Part shown: positions 1 through 6,933 of the stretch, one piece after another | How the letters are laid out: every line of letters starts with the position of its first letter | How positions within the stretch are numbered: position 1 is the stretch's first letter | Origin: Deltaproteobacteria bacterium | Lineage (GTDB): Bacteria; Myxococcota_A; UBA9160; UBA4427 | NCBI GenBank assembly: GCA_011051925.1 | Contig: DRKE01000227.1 | Span: 1 to 17,523 of the forward strand | Length of the DNA stretch: 17,523 bases | Direction of reading: 5' to 3' | Notes under the pieces: model-generated | Told to the model about the DNA's origin: nothing | The model's database searches: none | What the model saw: the letters and a program-made list of their open reading frames with translations, nothing else | Translations under genes and position numbers: made by a program

Positions 1-581
1 GAACCCCAGAGATCGACCGCGTCTTCCCCTTCGAGCGCCGCCGATCGCTCCACGACGCCCTCTTCCGGGCCCGTGGTGTCCGCCATCTCGTCGTCGTCGC
101 CACCCGGCACCACCCGGATCTCCAGTCCGTCCTGCGTCGACGTCACCTCTGCATGGCCCGGCTCGGCCATGACGATCTCGACACGGGTGAGCGGCGTATC
201 GCCTTCCTCGTCGAAGCTCGCCACGGTCACCAGGTCGATGACACCGTCGTAGGCCGCGATCTGCATCGCTTCATCGGAAACGGCACCCATCAGGCTCGCC
301 GCTTCCGCCTTCTCGACGCCCACCAGATCGACCACGATGACGTTCGGATCGTCGGACGACGAAACCGAGTAGATCGGATCGACGAGTCCGTCGAGCCAGA
401 CGACGCTGGCATCCTCGTCCCGCGACACCGAAACCTCTCCGAGTGTCTGTACCATCGCTTCCCCGTCGGCACTCGAAGGTGCCGGCGGCGAAGCGCAACC
501 CATCGCGATGACCGTCACGACGAATGCCGCGATCACGCTCTGAATCCCCGAAACAAGCCATCCGTTATTCGGATTGACCAT
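1..581 (-). CDS. pilQ: Type IV pilus secretin PilQ, N-terminal part (truncated by window edge)
   Basis: PilQ forms the outer-membrane secretin through which the pilus passes. Only the first 193 codons are visible; the frame stays open to the left edge. I chose the ATG at 581 because a GGGAGGG ribosome site overlaps the preceding pilP stop. Residues about 13-28 are hydrophobic and end in a lipobox-like A-M-G-C at residues 26-29, followed by a Ser/Pro/Ala-rich linker, so the N-terminus reads as a lipoprotein signal. Residues about 45-145 (for example SVVWLDGL, NVIVVDLVG, LTRVEIV) look like the AMIN domain that precedes the secretin core in PilQ and anchors it to peptidoglycan. The secretin domain lies outside the window, so the call rests on this N-terminal pattern and on position directly after pilM-N-O-P. 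A lipidated PilQ would be unusual. Family assignment is strong from context; lipidation is inferred. Confidence 0.87.
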   Translation of the reverse strand, partial: MVNPNNGWLVSGIQSVIAAFVVTVIAMGCASPPAPSSADGEAMVQTLGEVSVSRDEDASVVWLDGLVDPIYSVSSSDDPNVIVVDLVGVEKAEAASLMGAVSDEAMQIAAYDGVIDLVTVASFDEEGDTPLTRVEIVMAEPGHAEVTSTQDGLEIRVVPGGDDDEMADTTGPEEGVVERSAALEGEDAVDLWG

Positions 582-586
582 TGAGC

Positions 587-1165
587 TCACCCTCCCTGGC
601 TCAGACGAATCCGCAGTTCCACGTCCTTCGTCGTCTGTTCACCTGCAAGATTTTCGTAGGTTTCCTTGACGAGAACGAGGTTGTCGCCGATGTGAATTAC
701 CTGCCCGTTGTTCTTCCCGATCTGCGAGCCCTCACGCACGATGTACGAGCGACCTCCCGGATCGAGGATCAAGGCGCGCGGATTCGACGCGTCCCAGATC
801 ACGGCCGAAAGCTCGAGTTGTCCCAGCTCGAAATCACCAAGGGGACCGAACTCCTTCTCCTTGGGACCATCCTCCACGAATCGGAATGAACGGAACGGAT
901 CCCGTTTCCCGCGTGGGTCATAGAAGTAGTCGCGCTCTCCAGCGGCGTAGTCCGTCTCCATGTCCTCGGAGTCCGCACTGGCACCAGCGACCACCTGCGT
1001 GGGCTTGCTTGCCTTCTCGGCGCGGGTCCGCGCGGCCAGGGCCTCGCGCTCCTTCATGAAGTCGGCCGTCGTCGGCGTATCCGGATTGACCTCTTCGCCG
1101 CACCCCATCGTCATCAAGAGCAGTGGGAGTGCCACGCAAAGCAGTTTCACCCATTTCTTCTGCAT
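587..1165 (-). CDS. pilP: Type IV pilus alignment lipoprotein PilP
   Basis: PilP is the inner-membrane lipoprotein that links the PilN/PilO alignment complex to the PilQ secretin. From the ATG at 1165 the protein has 192 residues. It starts with a typical signal (MQKKWVKLLCVALPLLLM) and a lipobox ending T-M-G-C at Cys22. A charged, low-complexity linker follows, then the conserved PilP stretch with YDPRGKRDPFRSF and a C-terminal beta domain (ALILDPGGRSYIVREGSQIG). An in-frame ATG at 1198 would add 11 charged residues ahead of the signal, which is unlikely; a GGGGAG site lies before 1165. The stop at 587 is five bases before the pilQ start, so the two are probably translationally coupled. The lipobox residue at -3 is Thr, slightly atypical. 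Confidence 0.92.
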   Translation of the reverse strand: MQKKWVKLLCVALPLLLMTMGCGEEVNPDTPTTADFMKEREALAARTRAEKASKPTQVVAGASADSEDMETDYAAGERDYFYDPRGKRDPFRSFRFVEDGPKEKEFGPLGDFELGQLELSAVIWDASNPRALILDPGGRSYIVREGSQIGKNNGQVIHIGDNLVLVKETYENLAGEQTTKDVELRIRLSQGG

Positions 1166-1202
1166 CACAGCTCCCCGCTCCTCGGCTCGCTCGTCCATGC
1201 GC

Positions 1203-1805
1203 TCACGCCTCTTCGTCGTTCAGGAATCGGAATGTCGTGGCCAGGCCCTTCACCTTGAGTCGGGTCGACTGTCGGGTTTCCTTCGCGACCTTGATGTCCA
1301 GGCTGCCCATGTTCACGATTCGGGGCAGGTTCGCGACCATCTCGAAGAAGCGGGCCAGGTCGTGGTATTCCCCTTCGATCTCGATCTTGAAGGGCACTTC
1401 CGCGTAGAAATCGCGCTCGATCTCCTGGTCCCGATCGATCGACTTGATCGTGACGCCGACCTTCTTTCCCGCGGTGCTGATGTCCTGCAACAGGTCCTCG
1501 AACTGTTTCTTGTTCGGAAGCTGCTTCAAGGCCAGGTCCAGGTCCCGTTCCAGGCCCGCGACCTCGGCTTCGAAACCCGCCACGTTGTTGGCGACCGACC
1601 GGGCGTTGTTCAGGTTCCTCTGGAGTTCCTGGGCACGCACCGCCAGCGTTCGCAGTTCCTGCTTCGTCGGCTGGTACGAGAAGAACCAGTAGCCCGCGGA
1701 GATCAACACCAGGATGGCGCCCACGACCGCGAGGCGGATCGTCTTCGGGACCCTGGCGAGCTGCTCGATTTTCTCGTCGAAATCGATGTTGAGATCCAAT
1801 GCCAT
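1203..1805 (-). CDS. pilO: Type IV pilus inner-membrane alignment protein PilO
   Basis: PilO pairs with PilN in the periplasm to build the inner-membrane alignment complex of the T4P machine. The 200-residue product has a short cytoplasmic N-terminus, one membrane segment at about residues 24-43 (LAVVGAILVLISAGYWFF), a coiled-coil region at about 46-95 rich in Glu/Leu/Arg, and a C-terminal ferredoxin-like periplasmic domain (ISTAGKKVGVTIKSI, VPFKIEIEGEYHDLARFFEM). The length is typical of the family. The ATG at 1805 is preceded by CGGAGGG at good spacing. It lies 13 bp after pilN and its stop is close to the pilP start, all in one operon. The conserved order M-N-O-P-Q makes the call secure. 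Confidence 0.95.
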   Translation of the reverse strand: MALDLNIDFDEKIEQLARVPKTIRLAVVGAILVLISAGYWFFSYQPTKQELRTLAVRAQELQRNLNNARSVANNVAGFEAEVAGLERDLDLALKQLPNKKQFEDLLQDISTAGKKVGVTIKSIDRDQEIERDFYAEVPFKIEIEGEYHDLARFFEMVANLPRIVNMGSLDIKVAKETRQSTRLKVKGLATTFRFLNDEEA

Positions 1806-1818
1806 TCTTCCCTCCGGG

Positions 1819-2388
1819 TCAGGACGCTTCGGTCTCTTCGACCGGCGATTCCATGTCTGCGCGGATCACGAAGTTGACGAGTCGTACGCCGCGCACGACT
1901 TCTCCTCCGCTCGTCTTGTCGAGATCCACGTTGCTGAAGAACGGCGACTGATTGAGCCCGCGGAGGAAATCCGCGACGACGCCCGTGTCGAGACTCTTCC
2001 CCTCGAGCTTGATGCCCTTGCCCTTGGTCGAGATGCTCGTCAACCAGAGACGATCCGGAACCTTCGACGAGAGTTCGTCGAGTACCCGCACGGGTCCGCT
2101 TCGCGCTTTCTCGAGGCTCGCGATGATGTCGAGCTTGTCCTGGAGCTGTTTCTTCTGCTTCTTGAAGGCCTCGACCTTGGCCTGTTGTGGCTTGTAGCGC
2201 TCGATGTCCGCCTCGAGCTGGACCACGGTCGCCTTCTTCGTCGCCAGGTCGCTCTTGAGGCTCTGGTCGATGAAGAAGATGCCGGCCGCGACGATGACCA
2301 GTCCCAGGAGCAGGACGGCGACGGTCTCGCGAAGGTCGGCGACCCGCCGCGCCTCGCGGTGCGGCAGTAGATTGATTTCCATCATCAT
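1819..2388 (-). CDS. pilN: Type IV pilus alignment protein PilN
   Basis: PilN is a bitopic inner-membrane protein. Its cytoplasmic tail binds PilM and its periplasmic domain dimerises with PilO. The conserved PilM-binding motif INLLPHR sits at residues 5-11, followed by a membrane segment at about 22-41, a coiled coil at about 45-95 and a ferredoxin-like C-terminal domain (DRLWLTSISTKGKGIKLEG, GVRLVNFVIRA). The 189-residue length fits the family. Three ATG codons in a row (2388, 2385, 2382) could start the gene. The first overlaps the pilM stop as ATGA and has GGAGG eight bases upstream, so I use it; the choice changes only one or two residues. Overlap with pilM suggests coupled translation and balanced stoichiometry. 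Confidence 0.95.
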   Translation of the reverse strand: MMMEINLLPHREARRVADLRETVAVLLLGLVIVAAGIFFIDQSLKSDLATKKATVVQLEADIERYKPQQAKVEAFKKQKKQLQDKLDIIASLEKARSGPVRVLDELSSKVPDRLWLTSISTKGKGIKLEGKSLDTGVVADFLRGLNQSPFFSNVDLDKTSGGEVVRGVRLVNFVIRADMESPVEETEAS

Positions 2389-3467
2389 CGATCGATCCTC
2401 CGGGTGGCCAGGCCGATTCCCACTGCGAGCAGCGGCCCCATCGACTCGAGGTATTCCGCTTCGAACCCCTTGCTCGGCAGCATGCGCGCCAATGGATCCA
2501 TCAGCTCGGTTTCGAGGCCGGTGCGTTCATTGAAGGCCCCCGCGAACCCGGCGATCCTCGATCCGCCACCCGAAAGAAGAACCTTCGAGATCCGCGCGTC
2601 CGCCGAGGTCGCAGCGAAGAAGTCGAGGGAGCGGGAGATCTCTCCAATCACCGTCTCGGAGACGCTCCGCATCGCCTGTTCGACTTCCTGGGGAATGACC
2701 TCCTGGACCTGTGCCCCGCCCTCCGGATTGCCGATCTTGATCCGCTCCGCCTCATCGAAGGAAACGGACAGGGCCTTCTGGATCTCCTCGGTGTATTGGG
2801 CACCACCGGTCATGATGTCGCGCGTGAAGGCGGGCACGCCGTTTCGCAGGACATTGATGTTCACGACCTGGGATCCGATGTTGACGAGGGCCGTCACGGC
2901 CGCGGGATCCTGTTCGTAGTTCAGCTCGAAGGCGTTCTGGACCGCGAAGCCCGCGACATCGATCGCGACGGGCGTCAGTCCCGCTTCGGTGATCACCTGG
3001 TAGTAGTCATCGATCAGATCCTTCTTGGCTGCGACGAGAAGAACATCCATCTGCCCCTCTTCTTCGTTCGCGTCCAGGATCTGGAAATCGAGATTGACCT
3101 CGTTGACGTCGAAGGGAATGTACTGCTCGGCTTCCCACTGGATCTGGTCCTCGAGCTCCTCGCGCGTCATCTGCGGAACGTTCACCCGCTTGACGATCAC
3201 CGAATGACCCGAGACCGACGCAGCCACTTCCTTGCCGCTGATGCGACCGGAGTCGATGGCCTCCCGGATGGAGTCGACGATGGCGCTCGAGTTGAGGAAG
3301 GCGCCCTGGACGATCGCCTCATGGGGAAGCGCCGCCTGCCCCAGGGAGCGGAGTTCGAAGCCCTTGTCCTTGCTCTTTTGTGTGATCTCGACAGCCTTGA
3401 CGGAGCTCGATCCGATGTCGAGTCCAATGACCGAGGTCTTGCCGAAGCTCGGTAGCGAGAATTTCAT
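2385..3467 (-). CDS. pilM: Type IV pilus assembly ATPase-fold protein PilM
   Basis: PilM is a cytoplasmic, actin-like (FtsA-fold) protein that binds the PilN tail and connects the alignment complex to the motor ATPases. The 360-residue sequence shows the nucleotide-binding fold: phosphate-1 loop VIGLDIGSSSVKAVEI (residues 13-28), phosphate-2-type segment TALVNIGSQVVNINVL (192-207), and adenosine-binding loop KVLLSGGGSRIAGF (295-308). The segment WEAEQYIPFDVNEVNLDFQI (111-130) is a PilM hallmark. The ATG at 3467 overlaps the stop of the upstream HTH gene (ATGA), with GGGGAT upstream. Its own stop overlaps the pilN start. Length and motifs are normal for the family. Confidence 0.96.
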   Translation of the reverse strand: MKFSLPSFGKTSVIGLDIGSSSVKAVEITQKSKDKGFELRSLGQAALPHEAIVQGAFLNSSAIVDSIREAIDSGRISGKEVAASVSGHSVIVKRVNVPQMTREELEDQIQWEAEQYIPFDVNEVNLDFQILDANEEEGQMDVLLVAAKKDLIDDYYQVITEAGLTPVAIDVAGFAVQNAFELNYEQDPAAVTALVNIGSQVVNINVLRNGVPAFTRDIMTGGAQYTEEIQKALSVSFDEAERIKIGNPEGGAQVQEVIPQEVEQAMRSVSETVIGEISRSLDFFAATSADARISKVLLSGGGSRIAGFAGAFNERTGLETELMDPLARMLPSKGFEAEYLESMGPLLAVGIGLATRRIDR

Positions 3468-3724
3468 CCCGAGTATCCCCTCCGCGATCCGCTCTCGACG
3501 TTTCCGGCTGCTTCGCCGGAGAGGCCGATGGCTCCAAAAACCCGGTCCTTGTCAGAAACTTTGAGACCGAGGGCCAACAGGATTTTCCGCTTGGTGTCCA
3601 ACCGACACGGCCGGCCAGCCTCCACGCGATCGATCGTCAGCGTCGAAAGGCCCGCCTTCCGGGCAAGCTCTGCCTTGCTCATCATGAGATTCTCCCGGAA
3701 CCTCTGAACCTGATTCGTGCCCAC
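3464..3724 (-). CDS. Small XRE/Cro-like helix-turn-helix protein heading the pilM operon
   Basis: An 86-residue protein, almost entirely one XRE/Cro-type DNA-binding domain. Recognisable parts are the positioning helix AELARKAG (18-25), the recognition helix STLTIDRVEAG (27-37) and the closing helix TKRKILLALGL (44-54). A Gly/Ser/Arg-rich tail of about 20 residues follows, with no effector domain. The start is a GTG at 3724 with GGAGG eight bases upstream; in-frame Met codons at residues 14-15 would cut into the first helix. Its stop overlaps the pilM start by four bases, so it is translated with the alignment operon and is the first gene of that transcript. Inference: it may autoregulate the pilM-Q operon from the divergent region 3725-3992, or regulate pilus genes elsewhere. 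I do not recognise a named gene, and no target is shown by the sequence. Confidence 0.8.
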   Translation of the reverse strand: MGTNQVQRFRENLMMSKAELARKAGLSTLTIDRVEAGRPCRLDTKRKILLALGLKVSDKDRVFGAIGLSGEAAGNVESGSRRGYSG

Positions 3725-3992
3725 CGATCATCCTCCGCCACCCGTCCCACTCTGGTCGGGTCCGACTCCTGCTGTATCGGAACGGAGATTCAGGGACTTG
3801 AGGCACCTCGACGCGGCTTCGTTGTGCGGCGGATCACATCTCTCCCGAATGCAGGCATCGGGCAGGACATCCGGACACGATGGGGCCGAACTGCCCCAGG
3901 CCAGGCCTTCACTCGCCACACTTGCTGACCGATACGAGGACGAAGACCGGAATCCAGGATCGGGGCAACGTCCCGATTCCCCAGGAGCCAAC
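3725..3992. promoter_or_regulatory. Divergent intergenic region between the HTH-pilM operon and the NtrC-type regulator gene
   Basis: These 268 bp must hold the start signals for both divergent units. I see no convincing sigma-70 or GG-N10-GC sigma-54 promoter on either strand. Two inverted repeats stand out: TGGGGC-N6-GCCCCA at 3881-3898 and ATCGGG-N7-CCCGAT at 3959-3977. The second lies just before the AGGAG ribosome site (3983-3987) of the regulator gene, so it could be an operator or an RNA hairpin in the leader. The frame of the downstream regulator stays open through this region, but the encoded residues look unlike any receiver extension and the region is treated as non-coding. Confidence 0.45.
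3959..3977 (+). repeat. Inverted repeat in the leader of the NtrC-type regulator gene
   Basis: Perfect 6-bp arms ATCGGG (3959-3964) and CCCGAT (3972-3977) are separated by 7 bases. The repeat ends five bases before the AGGAG ribosome-binding site of the gene starting at 3993. It could be a dyad operator or a small mRNA hairpin. Chance occurrence is possible in GC-rich DNA. Confidence 0.35.
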
Positions 3993-5375
3993 GTGTTCGA
4001 CCGTATTCTCATCGTGGACGACGATGAAGCCCTGCGAGAGAGTCTCCAGCTCATCCTGGCTGCCGAGGGTTACCAGGTCCTCTGCGCCGACTGCGGCGAG
4101 ACCGCCTTGCAGATGATCGAGGAGAGTCCGGTCGACGTCGTGCTCTGCGACCTCCGGATGCCGGGGATCGACGGCTTCGATCTCATGCCCCAGATCGCCC
4201 GCCAGCTTCCCGAGGTGCCGATCATCCTGATGTCCGCCCACGGAACCCAGGATCTCGCCATCGAAGCGATCCAGCGAGGCGCCTACGACTATCTCGCCAA
4301 GCCCTTCCAGCCCTCCGAGATCCGGCTCACCCTGCTGAAGGCCCACGAACGCGAGGCCCTCCGCCGCAAGAACCAGCTTCTCGAGCGCGACATGTCCCGA
4401 ACGCTGGGCGATCGCGCGATCGTCGCGGCGTCCGACGGCATGATCGAATTGCTGGAACTGCTCGAACGGACCGCGGCCTTCAAATCGACGGTCCTCGTCA
4501 CGGGGGAAAGCGGGACGGGCAAGGAGGTGATCGCGCGTGCCATCCATGCCCAATCCCCACGCCGGGATGCGCCCTTCGTGGCGGTCAACTGCGGAGCGAT
4601 TCCCGAGAACCTTCTCGAGAGCGAACTCTTCGGCCACGTGAAGGGCGCCTTCACGGGGGCCAGTCGGGCCCATCGCGGACTCTTCGCCGAGGCGAACCAG
4701 GGAAGCCTCTTCCTGGACGAGATCGCCGAGCTGCCGACGACGCTCCAGGTGAAACTCCTCCGCGCCATCCAGGAGGAGGAGATCCGACCGGTCGGCGATT
4801 CGAAATCCCAATCGATCGACGTTCGTGTCATCGCCGCCACCGCCCGCAACCTCGAGGACGAGATCGCGGCCGGGCGATTCCGGGAGGACCTCTTCTATCG
4901 CCTGAATGTCGTCCGCCTCGAGGTCCCTCCCCTTCGCGAGCGACGCCAGGACATCCCGCTCCTCGTCGATCATTTCCTGTCGCGCTTCAGCCACGATCTG
5001 GGGAAGAACATTCGCAGCGTTTCCGATGAAGCCCTCGACCTGCTCGTCCGCCATCGATGGCCGGGGAATGTCCGCGAACTCGAGAACATGATCGAGCGAG
5101 CCATGATCCTCACGGACGGGGAGACGATCGAAGCTTCCGCTCTCCCGCCGGCCATTCGCATGCCCGCAAACGGGTCCGGCCCCACGACCGGAGAAAGGGG
5201 TCCCGAAACGGATACCGACTTCTCCCTCAAGCGCGCACGCCAGGCCTTCGAGGCCGAGCTGATCCGCAAGGCGCTCGCCCGAACCGGCGGAAACCGCACG
5301 CATGCGGCGAAACTGCTCGAGATCAGCCACCGCGCCCTGCTCTACAAGATCAAGGACTACGGAATCCGGGATTGA
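3993..5375 (+). CDS. NtrC-family sigma-54-dependent response regulator (PilR2-like by position)
   Basis: A 460-residue transcription activator with three domains. The receiver (about 4-118) carries acidic residues D9/D10, phospho-acceptor D53 in LCDLRMPGIDG, S81 and K103 (YLAKPF). The AAA+ sigma-54 domain (about 140-375) has Walker A GESGTGKE (171-178), the sigma-54 contact loop GAFTGA (218-223), Walker B LFLDEI (239-244) and WPGNVRELEN (356-365). The Fis-type HTH lies at about 414-457 (GGNRTHAAKLLEISHRALLY). All key residues are intact. I chose the GTG at 3993 because AGGAG sits five bases upstream and the receiver starts at once; the frame is open upstream to 3717, but that part looks non-coding. 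It is the only pil-cluster gene on the plus strand. Its likely partner is the convergent kinase, with 3' ends overlapping by 19 bp. Position next to pilM recalls M. xanthus pilR2; this link is inferred. Confidence 0.93.
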   Translation: MFDRILIVDDDEALRESLQLILAAEGYQVLCADCGETALQMIEESPVDVVLCDLRMPGIDGFDLMPQIARQLPEVPIILMSAHGTQDLAIEAIQRGAYDYLAKPFQPSEIRLTLLKAHEREALRRKNQLLERDMSRTLGDRAIVAASDGMIELLELLERTAAFKSTVLVTGESGTGKEVIARAIHAQSPRRDAPFVAVNCGAIPENLLESELFGHVKGAFTGASRAHRGLFAEANQGSLFLDEIAELPTTLQVKLLRAIQEEEIRPVGDSKSQSIDVRVIAATARNLEDEIAAGRFREDLFYRLNVVRLEVPPLRERRQDIPLLVDHFLSRFSHDLGKNIRSVSDEALDLLVRHRWPGNVRELENMIERAMILTDGETIEASALPPAIRMPANGSGPTTGERGPETDTDFSLKRARQAFEAELIRKALARTGGNRTHAAKLLEISHRALLYKIKDYGIRD

Positions 5376-6931
5376 TCCCGCACGGATCCGCCCTCCGCAC
5401 TGTCTGCCGCGGGCGCGCCATCCGGCTCCGGCGCTCCCCGCTCCTCGGGTCTGCGCACTTCGCCGGTCGGCGCGGCCCGGCCATTCTCGGCTGGCATCCG
5501 GAAGAGGAATTGCGCACCGCCGAGATCCGAGCGGACCTGCTCCAGCTCCACCCCCCCGCCCATCTCCTCGGCCAGTCTCCGAGCGTTCGCCAGCCCGAGC
5601 CCCGTCCCTTCTCCCGGCGCCTTCGTCGTGAAGAAGGGGTCGAAGATCCGCTCGGGATCTTCGAGATCGATTCCCGGCCCCGAATCGGCGACCCGGCAGA
5701 CGATCGATTCGACGCGTCTCCCCGCAGCGGAAACCGGCTGGTCTTCACCGGCTCGTCGTCGCGATACGTCGCCCCGGATCTCGAAGCGGATCTTCCTGGT
5801 CGCGGATTCCCGGATCGCAGCCGCGGCATTCAGCGCGAGGTTCAGCAGGATCTGGGAAGCGATGCCGACGTCTCCCCAGGCGCGAGCGTCTTCCTCCGGC
5901 GCACGGATCTCGAACTCGATGTCGGAGAACTCCTTCTGGGCGGAGATCAGCTCGACGACCTGGCGTACGACCTCGCCCATTCGCATCGGCCCGTGTTCGA
6001 CCTGGGGCGGTCGCGAGAAATCGAGCAGCTGTCGGAGGATGATCCTCACCCTTTCGCCCTGCTCGATCGCCCGCTCGAGACAGCGTCGGCCCTCGTCCCC
6101 GAGCCCCGGGTCCCGGGATGCCACGTCGAGAAAGGCCAGCAGCGCCCCCATCGGGTTCCCCACCTCGTGCGCCACGCCCGCGGCCAGACTCCCCACCATC
6201 GCCAGGCGCTCCGCGCGATCGAGCCCGGTCCGAGCCTGCAACAGGCTGGCATTCGCGGTCCGGAGGTCGCGGACCGCCTTCTCGAGCGCTCCCGTGCGCG
6301 CGGTCAGCGCCGCCTGCATTTCGTTGAAGGCCGAACCGAGTGCCTCGATCTCGCCAGCCCCCTCGACGGGCACGGTCGCAGGCAGGTCTCCCTCACCGAT
6401 CTCGCGAACCGCACGTGAGAGCCGGCGAAGCGGTCCGACGACCCGCCGTCGCAGGAGCGTGACCCCGAACAGCCCGAAGACCACCACATCGACGAGGAAA
6501 AGGGCCATCAGGACGAGTCCCGATACGGGCGCATCGATGCGTCCGGCAACGACCGTCTCGAGCGCGCGATCGGGCGAGGCGAATCGGATGGGATCCCAGG
6601 GCGAGCCCGAAACCACGAGGGGATCATCCAGAGCCAGGGCTTCCGACGCGAGCGCTCGCGTTTCCTCGTCGAGGTCATCGGCCGAGGCATTCAAGCCCGT
6701 GACCCGTCCCTCCCGATCGATCCGCCACCAGGCGCCACCCTCGAGCGGATGGAGTTCGAATCCCGGCGCACGGGCAGCCGAAACGAATCCACGCCCGAGG
6801 ACCCCCTGGAGCGCCTCGATCCGGGCCTGGTTGATCTCGAGCAGGATCGCGGCGAGCAGTGCCGTACCCGTGATCATCACGAGGAGCAGCGAAAGCAACA
6901 CCTCGGCCTGGACACCCTGGCGGAATCGCAC
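5357..6931 (-). CDS. HAMP-containing membrane sensor histidine kinase (PilS2-like by position)
   Basis: A 524-residue membrane kinase. Membrane segments at about 11-32 and 136-160 flank a periplasmic sensor of roughly 100 residues. A HAMP linker (about 161-213), a coiled coil, the dimerisation domain with phospho-acceptor H255 in GVAHEVGNPMGALLAFLD, and a HATPase_c domain follow: N box NLALNAAAAI (364-373), G1 DSGPGI (416-421), F box FDPFFTTK (430-437), G2 GEGTGLGLA (440-448). A 44-residue Ala/Gly/Glu/Arg-rich tail follows the ATPase domain. The GTG start at 6931 has GGAG seven bases upstream and lies two bases after the pilR stop, so it is probably transcribed at the end of the pilB-T-C-S-R operon. 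Its last codons overlap the opposite-strand regulator, its most likely phosphorelay partner. The signal is unknown. Confidence 0.92.
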   Translation of the reverse strand: MRFRQGVQAEVLLSLLLVMITGTALLAAILLEINQARIEALQGVLGRGFVSAARAPGFELHPLEGGAWWRIDREGRVTGLNASADDLDEETRALASEALALDDPLVVSGSPWDPIRFASPDRALETVVAGRIDAPVSGLVLMALFLVDVVVFGLFGVTLLRRRVVGPLRRLSRAVREIGEGDLPATVPVEGAGEIEALGSAFNEMQAALTARTGALEKAVRDLRTANASLLQARTGLDRAERLAMVGSLAAGVAHEVGNPMGALLAFLDVASRDPGLGDEGRRCLERAIEQGERVRIILRQLLDFSRPPQVEHGPMRMGEVVRQVVELISAQKEFSDIEFEIRAPEEDARAWGDVGIASQILLNLALNAAAAIRESATRKIRFEIRGDVSRRRAGEDQPVSAAGRRVESIVCRVADSGPGIDLEDPERIFDPFFTTKAPGEGTGLGLANARRLAEEMGGGVELEQVRSDLGGAQFLFRMPAENGRAAPTGEVRRPEERGAPEPDGAPAADSAEGGSVRDQSRIP

Positions 6932-6933
6932 GG

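Noticed and set aside
3717..3992. 92-residue N-terminal extension of the plus-strand NtrC regulator
   Set aside because: No receiver-family similarity, Pro/Arg/Ser-rich, and it would overlap the start of the HTH gene; the GTG at 3993 with AGGAG is better.
3909..5330. 473-residue minus-strand frame opposite the NtrC regulator
   Set aside because: Antisense to an intact three-domain regulator; no recognisable domain or ribosome site.
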